Shown in pieces: positions 23,461 to 35,344 of a stretch of DNA of 64,000 nucleotides. The stretch covers positions 26,776,201 to 26,840,200 of the forward strand of contig OX392527.1 of NCBI GenBank assembly GCA_947623455.1, in the 5' to 3' direction. Below the pieces are notes generated by a model. It saw only the letters and a program-made list of their open reading frames with translations, did not search any database and was not told the origin of the DNA. The position numbers and the translations under genes were made by a program. Every line of letters begins with the position of its first letter. Within the stretch, counting starts at the first letter, position 1. This stretch comes from Mimachlamys varia. Its lineage: Eukaryota; Mollusca; Bivalvia; Pectinida; Pectinidae.

Positions 23461-25884
23461 ATTTATTTTTATTAAACACAGTAATGTCGTTATTTCGTTG
23501 CAAAGGTTGGATTTTGAATTATACAGCAACTAGATTCGATTTACACAGGCTTACATTATTTTACGATGGTAGCTGAAATCCCCATGTGTCCCTTCAATGT
23601 TTGTTACAACAGAAGCGTTTGGAAGGACAAAGGACATAAAGGGTTGTGGGACAGACTTTCAGGACATAGAAAAAGGTGTTCTGAAGTTTGAAAGCCTTGA
23701 TACGCCATGTTGATATGAGTTAGAACCATGCAAAAAAGTAATATCCATCTGAATTTGAACAATTTTCAATAAATAAACACACGCTGTTTGCAATTAGGCT
23801 ATAGTCAATGTTTGAGGAGACTAGGCCAATTTCGGACATGTGTTGGGGAATATGTTTATAACGAACCTAAGATTTTACTTTTCTTGTCGGGAAAAAGAAA
23901 AAAAACAAAGCCGTAATCCAAATCCAAAATTGGCGAAACAACAATACATGTATGAAAAACATTGCATGATCATGTCACTTTAGTCGTTTTTAAATCGTCA
24001 ATTGTACTAGAAAACATTACTCATTTACATGTACATAACTCAACATAGCTCAAAAATCATCTTAAAGGATCACCAAATATTTCACCTACCCAACGAAATG
24101 AACCGGTAGGAGTGTTACTTCCGGTAAGCATGTTTTGTGACGTCACAATACAGGATATAATTTCACACCGTTAAGTCATCAAAGCACTCAAATTTTTAAG
24201 TGTTGAAGCATGTCGGTGACGAGATAACAGTATGCAATCGCTTTAGTAGATTTAAGAAATATCCTAATTGTTTCAATTACAATGTACATTTTGCGATATA
24301 TCTTAGTAATTACCCGTGTTTTATCGATAAGTTCAATGTTGACGCCATCAGTCTGCGCTAATGCATTAAATAATGGATTTGGTATCAGGGACTAGCACAT
24401 TTAAAAAGACACCCTTATGTTATCAGAGCATAAGGCTTAGTGATAGGGCTCCATTTTCAGACAGGTTATTCTAATATGAAATGTTTAATAAGCTTTTTTG
24501 GAAATCGTCATTAAGTGAAATAGAAAGATAAATCAAACAACAATTTCATATAACAAATTGTATGACGAGAGTTCAGAGAGTCGGCAACATGGTTTGTGTG
24601 AGATTGAGTTAAAATCATATCGAGTTTATTTGATAAAATTTCCTTGCTGGAAAATTGACCAGCTCTGTAAAGCCTAGTTATAGGAATAAAAAAAAAAACG
24701 ACGGGGCTTTCGCTCTGAACAAGACCCGTGTAATGTTTCACGATGTCCTTCATGATCCGGATTTTCCGAGCACCATACCGACATTTATTGTATCGCACTC
24801 CGGGACACATTGATTACAAACACACATCTACACAGGACGGTGTTCCAGAAAAGTGTATTGTGACGACCGGACGTGATGCATGTTGCCGGAAGTATTTGGT
24901 CTTTCACATCGACCTTCGTTACATAACCAGATTTCAAATTTGTTTAGTCGACATTTTGATATCACAGTGCTGAGTTTAATAGCTTTGTACCGAGTATCTG
25001 ACTTTTAAAAATAACTGAAATGTATAAATGGTAATTAATCAAATTTTATTGCAATACATGCGTAATATTTGATTATGCAACTGCCGGTTTGTTCTTTCTT
25101 GACTTATCTCCCCTCAATAGTCTATGCTAACTGACGCGTACTGGTCACGGGACAACATGTGACTATGCCGACAAAAGGTAAAAGGTTCGAATGGCTGCCG
25201 GGTCCGTTACGCAACTCTGTTACTGATTCTTTCACCAAGATTACTTGTTTAAAATATATTTTGGTTTAGCAAACAATTTAAAGAGTTCAAAAAGCTGTTT
25301 ATTGATAAGGAGTGTTGACTTGCAACCAACTGTGCGTGTCATTTGAAATGCAAAACAATTCATAAACGGGGAACACATGTGTTTCATTTTTGTGACATTC
25401 AAGACTACGGACTACAATGAAGGAAAGTCATGTTATTATGTGCCAATACGAACGTCTAACATTATTGAATGTTACAAAAAGAAAAAAAATCGTTCAGTTT
25501 TTATTGGGCGTAAATATCACAAAAATGCCCTGGCGTGCTGTCAATGTGACGTTCTTTATGATTTGCTATGACAAGCTAGTTTGGCGCTTGCACGCGTCTA
25601 TCCTCGCTCCCTCAAGAGAGGGACAAGCTGATTTCTCCTGGCTAAAAAGAGAGAAACACCCTTAAAAAGGTAGGGGAAATTTACTCTTGAGGGTGATAGC
25701 TACGAAATTTGGCTCACAGCAAAACCCCAAATTTCATAACCGTATGTTAGTCTAGACACAAGATTAAAGGTCCCTTTGACTTGATAAAGGCGATAATGGG
25801 TCAAGTGGGAATGTCTGCTTTGCATTTGCTATTGCACTCTATATATATAATGATTCATACATGTTTATCGACAATATGTAGTAC
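23461..25884. other. Unassigned sequence, no gene seen
   Basis: Open frames of 60-99 codons on both strands without recognisable protein character. No repeat assigned. Confidence 0.45.
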
Positions 25885-26150
25885 TTTGGAGTAGAACGAC
25901 TGGTTCACTTGTTGTCAGAATAATGTGAACAGGCGAGGCATTATGAAATGGTCCCACGTCAGTATACATCAATGTGGTAGCACTATAATACCGGAATCAG
26001 TTCCGCAATATCGTAAGGAGACTCAAGACTTAAACGAACATAAAACAGCTACTATGTACCTAAACGCACACTCAACGTGTACACATACACCCTCTTTGAA
26101 TACATTGGGAGGTCCTTATGTTGATAAAGGACGCTAAAAAACAAACAAAA
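25885..26150 (-). repeat. Interspersed repeat family C, copy 2
   Basis: Inverse orientation to 17700-18080. Shares GAACGACTGGTTCACTTGTTG, TCAGTATACATCAATGTGGTAGCAC-type and GGAGACTC motifs, plus a terminal TTGATAAAGGACGCTAAAAAAC-like end. It carries only the first half of the family and lacks the CGCCTCTTA to CAGGGC half. Confidence 0.55.
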
Positions 26151-26673
26151 GCCAAATCTTGCAAAGACCGACATAATGTTTTGTAACAGGAACTGTTGCT
26201 TTACATTATGCGATAAACAATGTAGCGTTAAAATAGTGTATGTACATTCTTGAATACTTTCGCCACGACGAGGACCTTAAAGGTTGTATAACACAATTCA
26301 AAGATGAAGAAACAACTAACGCAATCATTTTTATTGTAAACTCATCCTTACGTTTAAATTTAAGTTTTTTTTCAAACGATTTTAATTTGCTGTACTCGTT
26401 TCGGACGACTGAATAATGCCCTGAAATTCTACACTTCGCATTTTCTGCAAGGTTTACATCCTTTCTTTAACGATGCGTTTCCATTCGCTCCGCACCTTTC
26501 CTGATTACCCTATTATCGGAATAATATGACCGTTCTGATTGTCACGTTAACTTGTTTCGGGATTTGAAATATGTGTTTACGGGTGGTCCTTAATCATGAT
26601 TAACACTTGTTTTGTGGCATAGTGACTTTATGACCTTAGCTGGCGAAACCGCAAACCCCTGATTCCAACTTAC
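26151..26673. other. Unassigned sequence, no gene seen
   Basis: Nothing recognised. Confidence 0.45.
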
Positions 26674-26901
26674 ACTCGGCCATATAAAGAAGCACCAACA
26701 CGTTGACTGCCCTCAGAGAGACGTATTGATGGATAGATCGATATCCAGCAATCATCATAGAAGCACAACTTAAACCCTTTTAGTGTATCACATGTTTGTA
26801 AGTTATTGCCATCACGGCCTGCATACACTAAAACCTGACCCTGACCCATTACCCTGACAAATGTTACGAAATTCGCGAATATCAAAAACCACGTCGTCTC
26901 C
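26674..26901 (-). CDS. Possible internal exon, weak
   Basis: On the minus strand, a moderately pyrimidine-rich stretch ends in ATTTTAG just before 26901. A frame then stays open for 228 bases (a multiple of three) to a strong donor, CGAGT followed by GTAAGT, at 26674/26673. The translated segment starts with a hydrophobic stretch (W-F-L-I-F-A-N-F-V-T-F-V), followed by a region with three cysteines (C-D-T-L-K-G-F-K-L-C and D-D-C-W). That could be a signal sequence and start of a secreted or membrane domain, but I recognise no family. There is no ATG in frame before the hydrophobic part, so it would have to be internal. Equally it may be chance. Confidence 0.22.
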
Positions 26902-27727
26902 CTAAAATGCAATTAATAAAAACCTGAAATGTTTTATTAGATCGAACTTGGCGCTACGTACTTAAAGTCAGAAAATTAGAAGCTTTGGCTGTTAGTTAGT
27001 TTCGCATTCCCTATTGGTGTCGTTTGTATAAACCCTGGTATTTCAACGCGATTGAATAGCGTTGATTGAACCCCACAGAATTAAGTTTACATATCGCGTG
27101 GCAGTTATTCCCCGCTTGCCGATCTAAACCGATAAATTTCATTATCGTAGAGAACGACAGACGATCCCTGGGTGCGATTTTAGTACCGGAAAGGCTTTAA
27201 ATGACACTTTTTCAATACAGTTCGGTAAAAAGGGATTTAAAGTCCGTCACACAGCAATACACGCTGAACGCCTATGTACTTCTCTAGTTCCTCTTAACCT
27301 TCCTTCTCCCCGCCCACATCCCCTTCAACGATCCAACAACATTGCATTATGTACTGTTTATTACTGGTATTTGTACAACTTTGTTATTACATAACTGAAA
27401 TTGCATTATGTTTATGATGTCAACATTTGTTTGTGTGTATGGAACTTTCGATGCAGTACATGCAAAATTGAGAATTCATTTGCAAAATTAACATGTTGGT
27501 AGCACACAGTTAATGACGTCGAACGAATTGATAGATCCCTATTATGATATATAGTGTAAATCGATGTTAATCTCTTTCCATATTTACCTTTATGAATCGA
27601 TACGACATCCACGTATGAACGCATGTCCCTAATACATCATATATTTAACGTGTATACTGGTCTATCAAAATAACAATTCGCATACCTTTCTAAATAACGT
27701 CTATCCTTTTGAATAATGTACAAAAAA
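26902..27727. other. Unassigned sequence, no gene seen
   Basis: Nothing recognised apart from ordinary AT-rich sequence. Confidence 0.45.
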
Positions 27728-28045
27728 ATCAGAGAATACTAAAGCTTCAACAAAACCATAATCCGAACTTAAAATCAATTAAACTAGAGACAAAATAGGA
27801 ACAAAGGGCAGATTTTCATGGAGACTAAGCGTCGTCTGCTTCATGAAAATGAGAACCGAATCATCATTGTCAATCACAACAAGTAAGCACACTAATAAAC
27901 TCAAAAACGTCCATCTTCATATCACACAAATATACAGAATATTTCCCGATGAAATCAAGATGGCTACCATTAAACTTGCCCATAGTCTTCATCAGCCTGC
28001 TTCTCTCGAACATCGAATGCATTCTCGATCTTTTCTAATATGGTA
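27728..28045 (-). repeat. RT retroelement family B, 3' fragment (copy 4)
   Basis: Inverse orientation. Begins at the family's 3' terminus (AGAGAATACTAAAGCTTCAA). It then covers AACCATAATCCGAAC, a deleted portion of the tail, TCATTGTCAATCACAACAAG, CGTCCATCTTCATATCACAC and, at its far end, the reverse complement of the RT C-terminal codons (AAGATGGCTACCAT). 5'-truncated. Confidence 0.75.
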
Positions 28046-28384
28046 AGCAGTCAATATCACCTTTTCAGCCATTTGAACGGCGCAAACATATCACTGGCTA
28101 TGAAATTAAGATGAATTCCACTTTGGTAAGTTGTTTCTAGGATAACTTACCAATTTAGAAATTACCAAATTACGGCAAAATAACTGACCGCGTTATTTTC
28201 CATCAAACGAGGAAGCGTGACATATACAGTGTACCTATTATGAAAATAAAAATAAAATGACATTATGTTGTATATAGGACCACTTACAATTTGCCATTAC
28301 CCTATACATGCAAAACAGTTTTAATAATTTTGAAGCAAAATATGTATTTCTTTGAGTATGATTGAATACAAGATACATGTAATA

Positions 28385-28665
28385 AGAACATGTGTTCCGG
28401 AAGAGTAAACGTCTTCTGCTCCATCGACAAACCCCCGATGTGTCACGCTCTTAAAGTGAGGACTGAGACATCACTGTTTATCACAACAGTGAAGCATACT
28501 AATGAGCATATTCACAAACGTCCACCTTCATATCATTCAAACATCAAAAACATTTCTCAATATGGCAACCATAAAATTTGCTCGTCTTACTCAAACTGCA
28601 TCTCCCGAATCCCCGAGCTGTTAGTTTACCCGTCAGCAGCCGAAATCGTTCTTGAAAATCTCAGT
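28385..28665 (-). repeat. RT retroelement family B, internal fragment (copy 5)
   Basis: Inverse orientation. Starts inside the tail (TGTTCCGGAAGAGTAAACG, CTTCTGCTCCATCGAC), passes CACTAATGAGCATATTC-type sequence and ends within the RT C-terminal region (ATGGCAACCATAAAATTTGC). It lacks the terminal 3' end that copies 4, 7, 8 and 11 have, so it was truncated or rearranged. It lies 340 bases from copy 4 in the same orientation. Confidence 0.7.
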
Positions 28666-28767
28666 ATTTAGAGAAGGCCTAGAATAACGAATCAACTGCG
28701 ACACCATTGGTTGGAGTTATTGTCAAGCTTTCGAGAAACAAGGGAGAATTCGCCAATCTTGAAAAAA

Positions 28768-28852
28768 TGATTATGCTAAATGCACGTGTGTCATTAATAA
28801 CACAAGAAATGGTTATGCTAAATGCACGTGTGTCATTAATGACATAAGCTTA
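28768..28852. repeat. Two tandem copies of a 42-bp unit
   Basis: TTATGCTAAATGCACGTGTG followed by TCATTAAT occurs at 28771 and again at 28813. Only a few substitutions separate the copies. Confidence 0.85.
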
Positions 28853-29229
28853 TGCATATAATGCTTATTCCAGATTTTAATTCATTTGTTGCTGTATAGT
28901 GAGTTGATACCTTCACAGAAGACGTATTATACATTGCATATAGCTTAAATATGAACATTATGTTTGGAATATGTTTTTGGATTAGACTACCAACCCTGAG
29001 TCTATGGGTGTCAAAGACTTCCTTGTACGTGTTTGTTATTATAACTCTTGAATTAAAAAACCAGTGGTGAAAAACACTGACGAAAATGTTATACGTAATT
29101 ATCTTACAAAACTTATCACAAGTACCCGAGGTATCGCCTTTATTTGAATAATTAAGCCTTTTGTATTTTGTCTCACATGGCCATGGTTGCTCAGGAAAAA
29201 CTGGCAACGGTATAATTACCTGCTTTCAA
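28853..29229. other. Unassigned sequence, no gene seen
   Basis: Covered by a 123-codon minus-strand open frame (29207-28836) without domain character, which partly runs into the 42-bp duplication. Judged fortuitous. Confidence 0.45.
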
Positions 29230-29580
29230 TGTCCCTTGGTCATATTATAATGACTACGAGCGAACTAGTCGTACCATTCCATAATGCTGAACATCAAACA
29301 GGGAGTAGTAACTAGCATTGTTAGAGATTCTGGTTTGTATCAGCCATTGGCCAAGGGCGTTCGTCCGTTCGTCCTCACAATGGCGTTAGTCCGTTCGTCC
29401 TCACAAGGGCGAACGTTCAACTAAAGGTTAAATATGCGATTTTGTCAAAGGAGACATAAGAAAGAAGAAATTTGTTTAGAAAGAATGGAAAAAATAAGAT
29501 CACAAATTTAGTCGCCTCTTACGATCGTGCAATGGGGGCAGCAGGTACAATTCGTACGGCCTACCTGCAGGGCAGGGCAT
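29230..29580 (+). repeat. Interspersed repeat family C, copy 3 with an internal small duplication
   Basis: Matches the second half of 17700-18230: CGAACTAGTCGTACCATTCC, GTAGTAACTAGCATTGTTAG, GAAAGAATGGAAAAAATAAG, TTAGTCGCCTCTTACGATCG, ATGGGGGCAGCAGGTAC, CCTACCTGCAGGGC. Within it, GTCCGTTCGTCCTCACAA is duplicated at about 29363-29412. Confidence 0.65.
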
Positions 29581-30522
29581 ATAAAGTTAACAATTAAAGC
29601 ATTAATTCCTGTGTCTCGGCAAAAAATTAATTTGAAAATTAATGAAGGCACGTTTTTCTTTTTTAAACTACACGAAATAAAATATGAAAGCACAATATTC
29701 CTGTTTTAAAGGACGTTTATCATTCTGCAATGTTTGCAGTATCAAGGTTGACGGAAGTACTTTCCACTTCTCCATTGATTCATAAAATATTATTTTTTAT
29801 ATCATAATAATTATCACCATCGCTTGCACAGGAAAAAGGCAATGCGTCTTGTGTATGGCAAACTCTGACGACATGAATGCACAGCCCATCTCGTGGCATT
29901 TTATATTTTACCGCAACAGTTTCACCGAACATAATCAGACATGCATTTCTAAAGTTTAATTGAAATTTCTAAAGAACTCTTCGATACATTAAAAAGAATT
30001 CTTTTTTTAAGTAACAGTGCGCTTGATATGATATTGTTTTTAGAAAAATCCCCAAGGACCAGGAGGACCGCTGCCGTCAATATCAGTAGGACAGGAGTCA
30101 ATGTTCCGGGTTGTTTTAATACTGTTTCTATTGATTCAGCCTTCCTATCTGCATTAAAACGATTTTAATTTTCATTCAAATATGCAGTGTGGTTAACCTA
30201 GCGTCGTTTTCTAAATGTTTAAATTGAACAGAAAACCTCATCACAATAAAAGGTAGCAGACAATGCTCAATAGGAAACAGGGCAATAAGGAGGCCGCAAA
30301 ATTAGTGTGATTTGTTACAAAGTGGATAAAAAACCAGAAAAACAAATCCACAATGAAAAAGGATGATTTGTTACGTAGTTACAGAACAACTAAATAAACA
30401 AACAGGACAATGACAAGTCTAGAGTGAAAGTCTGTGCCTGTTTTAAGATTTGTAATAACTTAACACAGGCAAGACCACAATAAAATTATGAGATCAGTAA
30501 AAAGCATTTGTTATGGTAACTA
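29581..30522. other. Unassigned sequence, no gene seen
   Basis: AT-rich unique sequence. Nothing recognised. Confidence 0.5.
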
Positions 30523-30845
30523 CGCCACACTACTCCGAACCACTGAATTCCCTCGCCACACTACTCCGAACCACTGAATCCCCTCGCCAAACTACTCCGA
30601 ACCACTGAATTCCCTCGCCACACTACTCGGAACCACTGAATTCCCTCCCCACACTACTCCGAACCACTGAATCCCCTCACCACACTACTCCGAACCACTG
30701 AATTCCCTCGCCACACTACTCCGAACCACTGAATTCCCTCGCCACACTACTCCGAACCACTGAATTCCCTCGCCACACTACTCCGAACCACTGAATCCCC
30801 TCGCCACACTACTCCGAACCACTGTATCCCCTCGCCAAACTACTG
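30523..30845. repeat. 31-bp minisatellite, about 10 units
   Basis: Units read CCGAACCACTGAATTCCCTC then GCCACACTACT. Variants include GAATCCCC for GAATTCCC and single changes in the CGCC segment. Homogeneous, so probably recently expanded. Directly followed by a family C repeat. Confidence 0.95.
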
Positions 30846-30854
30846 TACAGAAAT

Positions 30855-31115
30855 GTCCACTAGTCCCTTCAGTTATTCGCCCGTTGTCAGTATGACGTGA
30901 CCGATGGGGTGTTCTGCTTGGGCCCTTCGTCAGTATAATTCAGTGTGGTAGCACTTTAAATCGACAACATATCCGGACAATAGCAAGGAGGCTTACACAA
31001 ACATATCGCGGCCTCCATATTTGCACACGTATTCAAAACACACCCACACCGAATAAACCGAGGGAGCCGTCCTTAAATGACTCTAGCTGGACGTAAAAAT
31101 AATTAAGTCAAACCA
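30855..31115 (-). repeat. Interspersed repeat family C, copy 4
   Basis: Inverse orientation, first half of the family: TTCGCCCGTTGTCAGTATGA, GGGGTGTTCTGCTTGGGCC, TCAGTGTGGTAGCACTTTAA, GGAGGCTTACACAAACAT, then AGGGAGCCGTCCTTAAATGA. Ends near 31115 in an AACCAAACC motif. Confidence 0.6.
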
Positions 31116-31593
31116 AACCTGCCACCAATACCAATCTGGATTGGTTCATGTTAAACCAAATTGCATTTCAAGCTGTCGCAGCGATTTGATTCTGCGCATC
31201 ACCGTTTTCTTGTTACAAATACATAGAAATACATTTCCAGTATAGAATAACTTACAAGGGTGGTTTTAAGAGCAGACAGCTTTGCCCGGCAGTAAAACAT
31301 AGGGGTCGTGATTTGTTCACAGCTGAAACGAGTCAAATGTCATTGTCGGAGGTTGGGTTTCGGATATTGAAAACGTCTGTTATCGGCGAAATTAAAATAA
31401 TGAGATGAGTGACATGTTACAGTGTAGCAACTGGATGAGGGATGTAACGAGTTTTGATTAAGTAACATAATGGACCGAACAAGGCAAAAAATACAAACTT
31501 TAAGGGGCTGGTTAGTTTAGGCTACATTAGCCTTACTAGTTTCGTGAACATGTAACAACACTCGGTAATGTCTTTAAGGAATAACCGGAAACA
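31116..31593. other. Unassigned sequence, no gene seen
   Basis: Nothing recognised. Confidence 0.5.
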
Positions 31594-31843
31594 TTTTTAT
31601 GTTATGGAGGTATAACCCCATAACATAAAAAAATACATTCAAGTTAATCCTTATAATTTAATCTATACCCTGCAAAAATTCACTTTATTGATGGACTCTT
31701 TTATCTTGCAGACTATTACGCTGCTGCATCAGCCAATCAAAAGCGACGTTATAAACGGCGACCTTATTTTTTACGCTATGGGCTCATAACAATTTTTTAA
31801 GCCAATGAAAATGCTTGTTTGAAACAAGATTAAATTAGAATTA
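31594..31843 (-). repeat. Interspersed repeat family F, copy 2 (most complete)
   Basis: Inverse complement of the family: TTATGTTATGGAGGTATAAC, CCATAACATAAAAA, TTCAAGTTAATCCTTATAAT, TTTAATCTATACCCTGC, TGATGGACTCTTTTAT, TGCATCAGCCAATCAAAAGC, GACGTTATAAAC, then the hairpin CTTGTTTGAAACAAG. It is uninterrupted, which helps define the family: copy 1 is split by an inserted element and copy 3 carries a palindromic insertion. Confidence 0.65.
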
Positions 31844-31874
31844 TATATCAGCAAAAATATCTCGAAAATTGTAA

Positions 31875-31980
31875 AAATACGTCGACATCAATTAAACGTT
31901 TATGCGACATATTCGTAGATTATGTCGATATTTTTATCTAATATATCGACATCAAAAAATATGTCGACATTAGTATTTTA
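31875..31980. repeat. Cluster of GTCGACAT-like motifs forming hairpins
   Basis: ATGTCGATAT at 31922-31931 is the exact inverse complement of 31943-31952 (10-base arms, 11-base loop). Flanking GTCGACAT motifs at about 31880 and 31961 are also inverted relative to one another. The whole could fold as a nested hairpin of about 100 bases. Confidence 0.5.
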
Positions 31981-33142
31981 CAAGTCAGAAGTCGATGGCG
32001 ACACCATACAATGTGGGAGATATTTCACATTTTGCACTATCGTCTAGTGGGCCTATTAGGAATTTATGACAAATATTTATTGATTGATCAAGTATTTTAA
32101 GCTGCCTGCGATACTGGCATTTTTTATTTGCATTCATTTGTTCCACATATGTAGTACAATCGTACACAGCAATGCATCGTTGACATTTGTATCATTTCGC
32201 TAGGAACGAAAAAAACGCGTGACACTATTTGGAATGAAACGAAAATGTAAATAGCTTTATTTGAACGTTGCGATAGTGTTTCCAAAATGACAAAAAGTAT
32301 GTGAATGTTTTTGTACATGTGCCATATCGTTTGACAAGTCTGACAAAGTTAAATGCTGAATTTTAAATCAAAGTCTGACAAAGTAATGATTATAATGTGA
32401 AGTCTGACGACGACAAACAAATACATTACTGTTAGCTGTTTGTGAACTATTAAATCCATGTCATAACACATTATTATCCTGAAATCCCATGCCTCATGCT
32501 TCCACAAAACTAACAATCATCAAGTCGGAAATGGTTTACTTGCTTGATTTTGTATTGCCATTTTGTGACATTGACTAGGGTTGGCATATGTCAGGCGCAC
32601 GCGACACCACCGGCAGTTTGAATCAAGTACATGCAAGATCTGTTCCGTGTTTTAAAATATCACTGTCGGGTGTATCGATATAATGCAATCTTGAAACGTT
32701 TTGGTATCGTGTATAATCTCACTTCCTCATCCGTTATATGTGATAAGCGACTTTCACAATTGCCATTGGTGTACATAATAGTTTGGCAAACGATTCGGTT
32801 TTTCAAATGCGGATTTTCAAATACAAAAAAAAAAAAATTATATATATATATCAAAGCTTCGCATGATGAAAAGAAAGGGAAAATGATATTCTTAGATTTT
32901 TAATAGTTGCTATAACTTTCCAGTAAATATTGAACGCATTTTTGAATAGCACCTTAAAACATAACACACCACATGCTTTCCATGTGTTTTAATCATATAT
33001 CCAACGTCTTTGCCGTGTTTGAGAAGCATTTCACAGTCAGCCGTCTAAAGAAAAACATTTTTGATTTAACCACATCTCCAAAACTGTCTTTTGAAGTTAT
33101 GTATTTACCGCAATATCACTAGATGTACTCTGGAACAATTGA
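31981..33142. other. Unassigned sequence with an A/TA microsatellite
   Basis: A run of about 13 A followed by a TA repeat lies at about 32825-32851. Open frames here are short and partly created by the A run. Nothing else recognised. Confidence 0.5.
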
Positions 33143-33144
33143 TA

Positions 33145-34077
33145 CAGTTGTGGGATCGCACAACGTTACACGATGTGCGGTGGGCGGACGATGGGCGAAC
33201 GGTGTATGCACGATGTGCGAACGATGCGATCCTGGGCGATAATTTCTAACGCACATGTGGGCGCACGATAAACTAACATTGTGCGATGACAATCGTGGTT
33301 GTTATAAATTTAGAAATGGTTTAACAATATATACGGTTTCGCGCTAGATGTTTTTAAACATATTTCTATATTGTAACTATTTACATGAGCTGATAGTTCT
33401 ATCTATATATTTCATAAAATTAGTAATAGTCTTTCTGTAGTTTTTGAAACAAACCAAATAGACACATGTAAACTTTCAACACATATTGACAAGTTCTCAT
33501 TCAAGTAAAAACTGCCAGTTTTTACCAAGTTATACACTGCACCTGTACATGGACAATATATGCAGATGTCTCTGGCCCGGGGCACTTACAACACTCGCCT
33601 AGGTGTGAAAACACAGGTAAATTGTTGGGGAGGGGGTTTTCAAATAACTAATTATAAGAGTCCAGTTTGTTTTCATAACGGTCGCTCGGTAATGGCTGTC
33701 GGAGCGGATCGCCGCACACGGGACAGGTAAAACTCTGGCATGTTATTTACCTATTCTGTTACCTGTTAGCTAAACCCGCACTTGGCTGTCTCATGGTCAC
33801 TGTAATACTGTTTACTGTATATTGTTAAGTTGACATAAGCCCAATAAATATGATGCGAATTTAAATAGTTTTTGGACAAGAGGGTTCCATATGTTTTTCA
33901 TTCCGTAATATGTATCGACCAGTTGTACCAAATCGTGCGTGCGTGCGATTCTATCGCACACATAAACGCACGATCTTTAGATCGCCCCGTTTTGCGCACC
34001 ATGGGCGAACGATGTGTGCACGATGTATGTACGATGAACGCACGCAGTTTTTGGTGCGTTGTGCGATACCACAACTG
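33145..34077. mobile_element. Non-autonomous DNA transposon with TIRs and TA target duplication (933 bp)
   Basis: The left end starts CAGTTGTGG and the right end finishes CCACAACTG. The two ends are inverse complements for 21 bases with one mismatch. TA flanks both ends (33143-33144 and 34078-34079), the target-site signature of Tc1/mariner/pogo-type transposons. Subterminal regions on both sides are rich in CGATG, GCGAACG and GTGCACGATG motifs, in contrast to the AT-rich centre. No transposase frame is present, so it is non-autonomous and would depend on a transposase supplied elsewhere. The superfamily is inferred only from the TA duplication. Confidence 0.78.
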
Positions 34078-34079
34078 TA

Positions 34080-35344
34080 GCTAAATCACCATTGTTCAGT
34101 TTACTTAATAAGCTCAAAACTAATACCCAAACAAGTTTACTTTTGAAAGCGCCCATTATTTAGATCTGGTTCAGGTGTTATATTTTCCTCTATAGTACTA
34201 TCACAAAGCATGTTGCGGTCCATCAGGATGTCGTATCATACAATTATAAAACATTGCAGCAATAGCAGAATCAGAAACTCTTATTTGCAATTCGTGCAGG
34301 GCTGTACATACCGGCAATGTAACAGGATTCTCTCTCCGAGAAGTCTGGAAGGAAAAGTGTTAATGCCATATATGTACGATCTCCCATGTGACCAAATATG
34401 ACACTGTTAACGGACACGCCGGAAGAGATGGGGCGATACTAATCAATTTGATGTGGATCCGGAGCAGGAAAGGATTTTCCGCCTCGAAAGTCATGACGTT
34501 TTATTTCACGGACCAAAGTTAGTTGCGAATAGATAGACCCCTAATGAAGTGATCACTGTTATTGATCACCATTGCGATGTCTGAACCAGCCGAGCATACC
34601 TTTGTGACGGACATATGACCAGCGTCCGGAGTAGACAATTACTTCATTTTCTTATTAATCCTCGCAATCTCACAGAAAGAAAAAAACACTTTGTTAGCGT
34701 TAGACGTAATGAATATATATAGCATCTTAAGGTCTGCGTCAAACGGAAGTTTATTTCATTCACGCATATACATACTTCTTAACTAAAACTCACGAAAGCT
34801 ACCGGAAAAAGAAATATGACCAATGAAATTAAGAATCCAACATTCAGTATATAAGTATATACTATTTTGTGATTATAACTAATTTTTCCTAGATATGCGA
34901 TACTGGATATTCTTTTTTTAAGGAATCTTCTTCTGATGTTATTGTCACTTACTACAATACATTTCATTTTGCTTTCGAACCCTCTTCCGGATCTATAATG
35001 TGCGTAACGATTCGAGTTTAACGTTAAAAAAGTCATTGTTCCATATAAACATTTTTTCTTCATTGTATTGTACTTATTGTGTTTTCATGGTATCCGAATC
35101 CCAAGAGGCGACCATTCACATACATTGACCAAACTGTTTATTTCCGGGGTATATTAAAAAAAAGGCCTCCAATGAAACGAGAATTTATTAGGTTTACTTT
35201 AATCGATTTCAAGTAAACAACTGTTCTTGAATCCTTTCACGTCTGAGGAGCGCCAATCATTTGGCTACAGAGATAACTTTAACTTTATTGAAAGTTATTT
35301 TTGGATGATGAATGACAACGATAACGTGTTCTTTAACATTATAC
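34080..35344. other. Unassigned sequence, no gene seen
   Basis: A 94-codon minus-strand frame (35063-34779) ends in a hydrophobic stretch but has no other support. Nothing assigned. Confidence 0.45.

Noticed and set aside
28836..29207. 123-codon minus-strand frame
   Set aside because: Same argument; it also runs into a 42-bp duplication.
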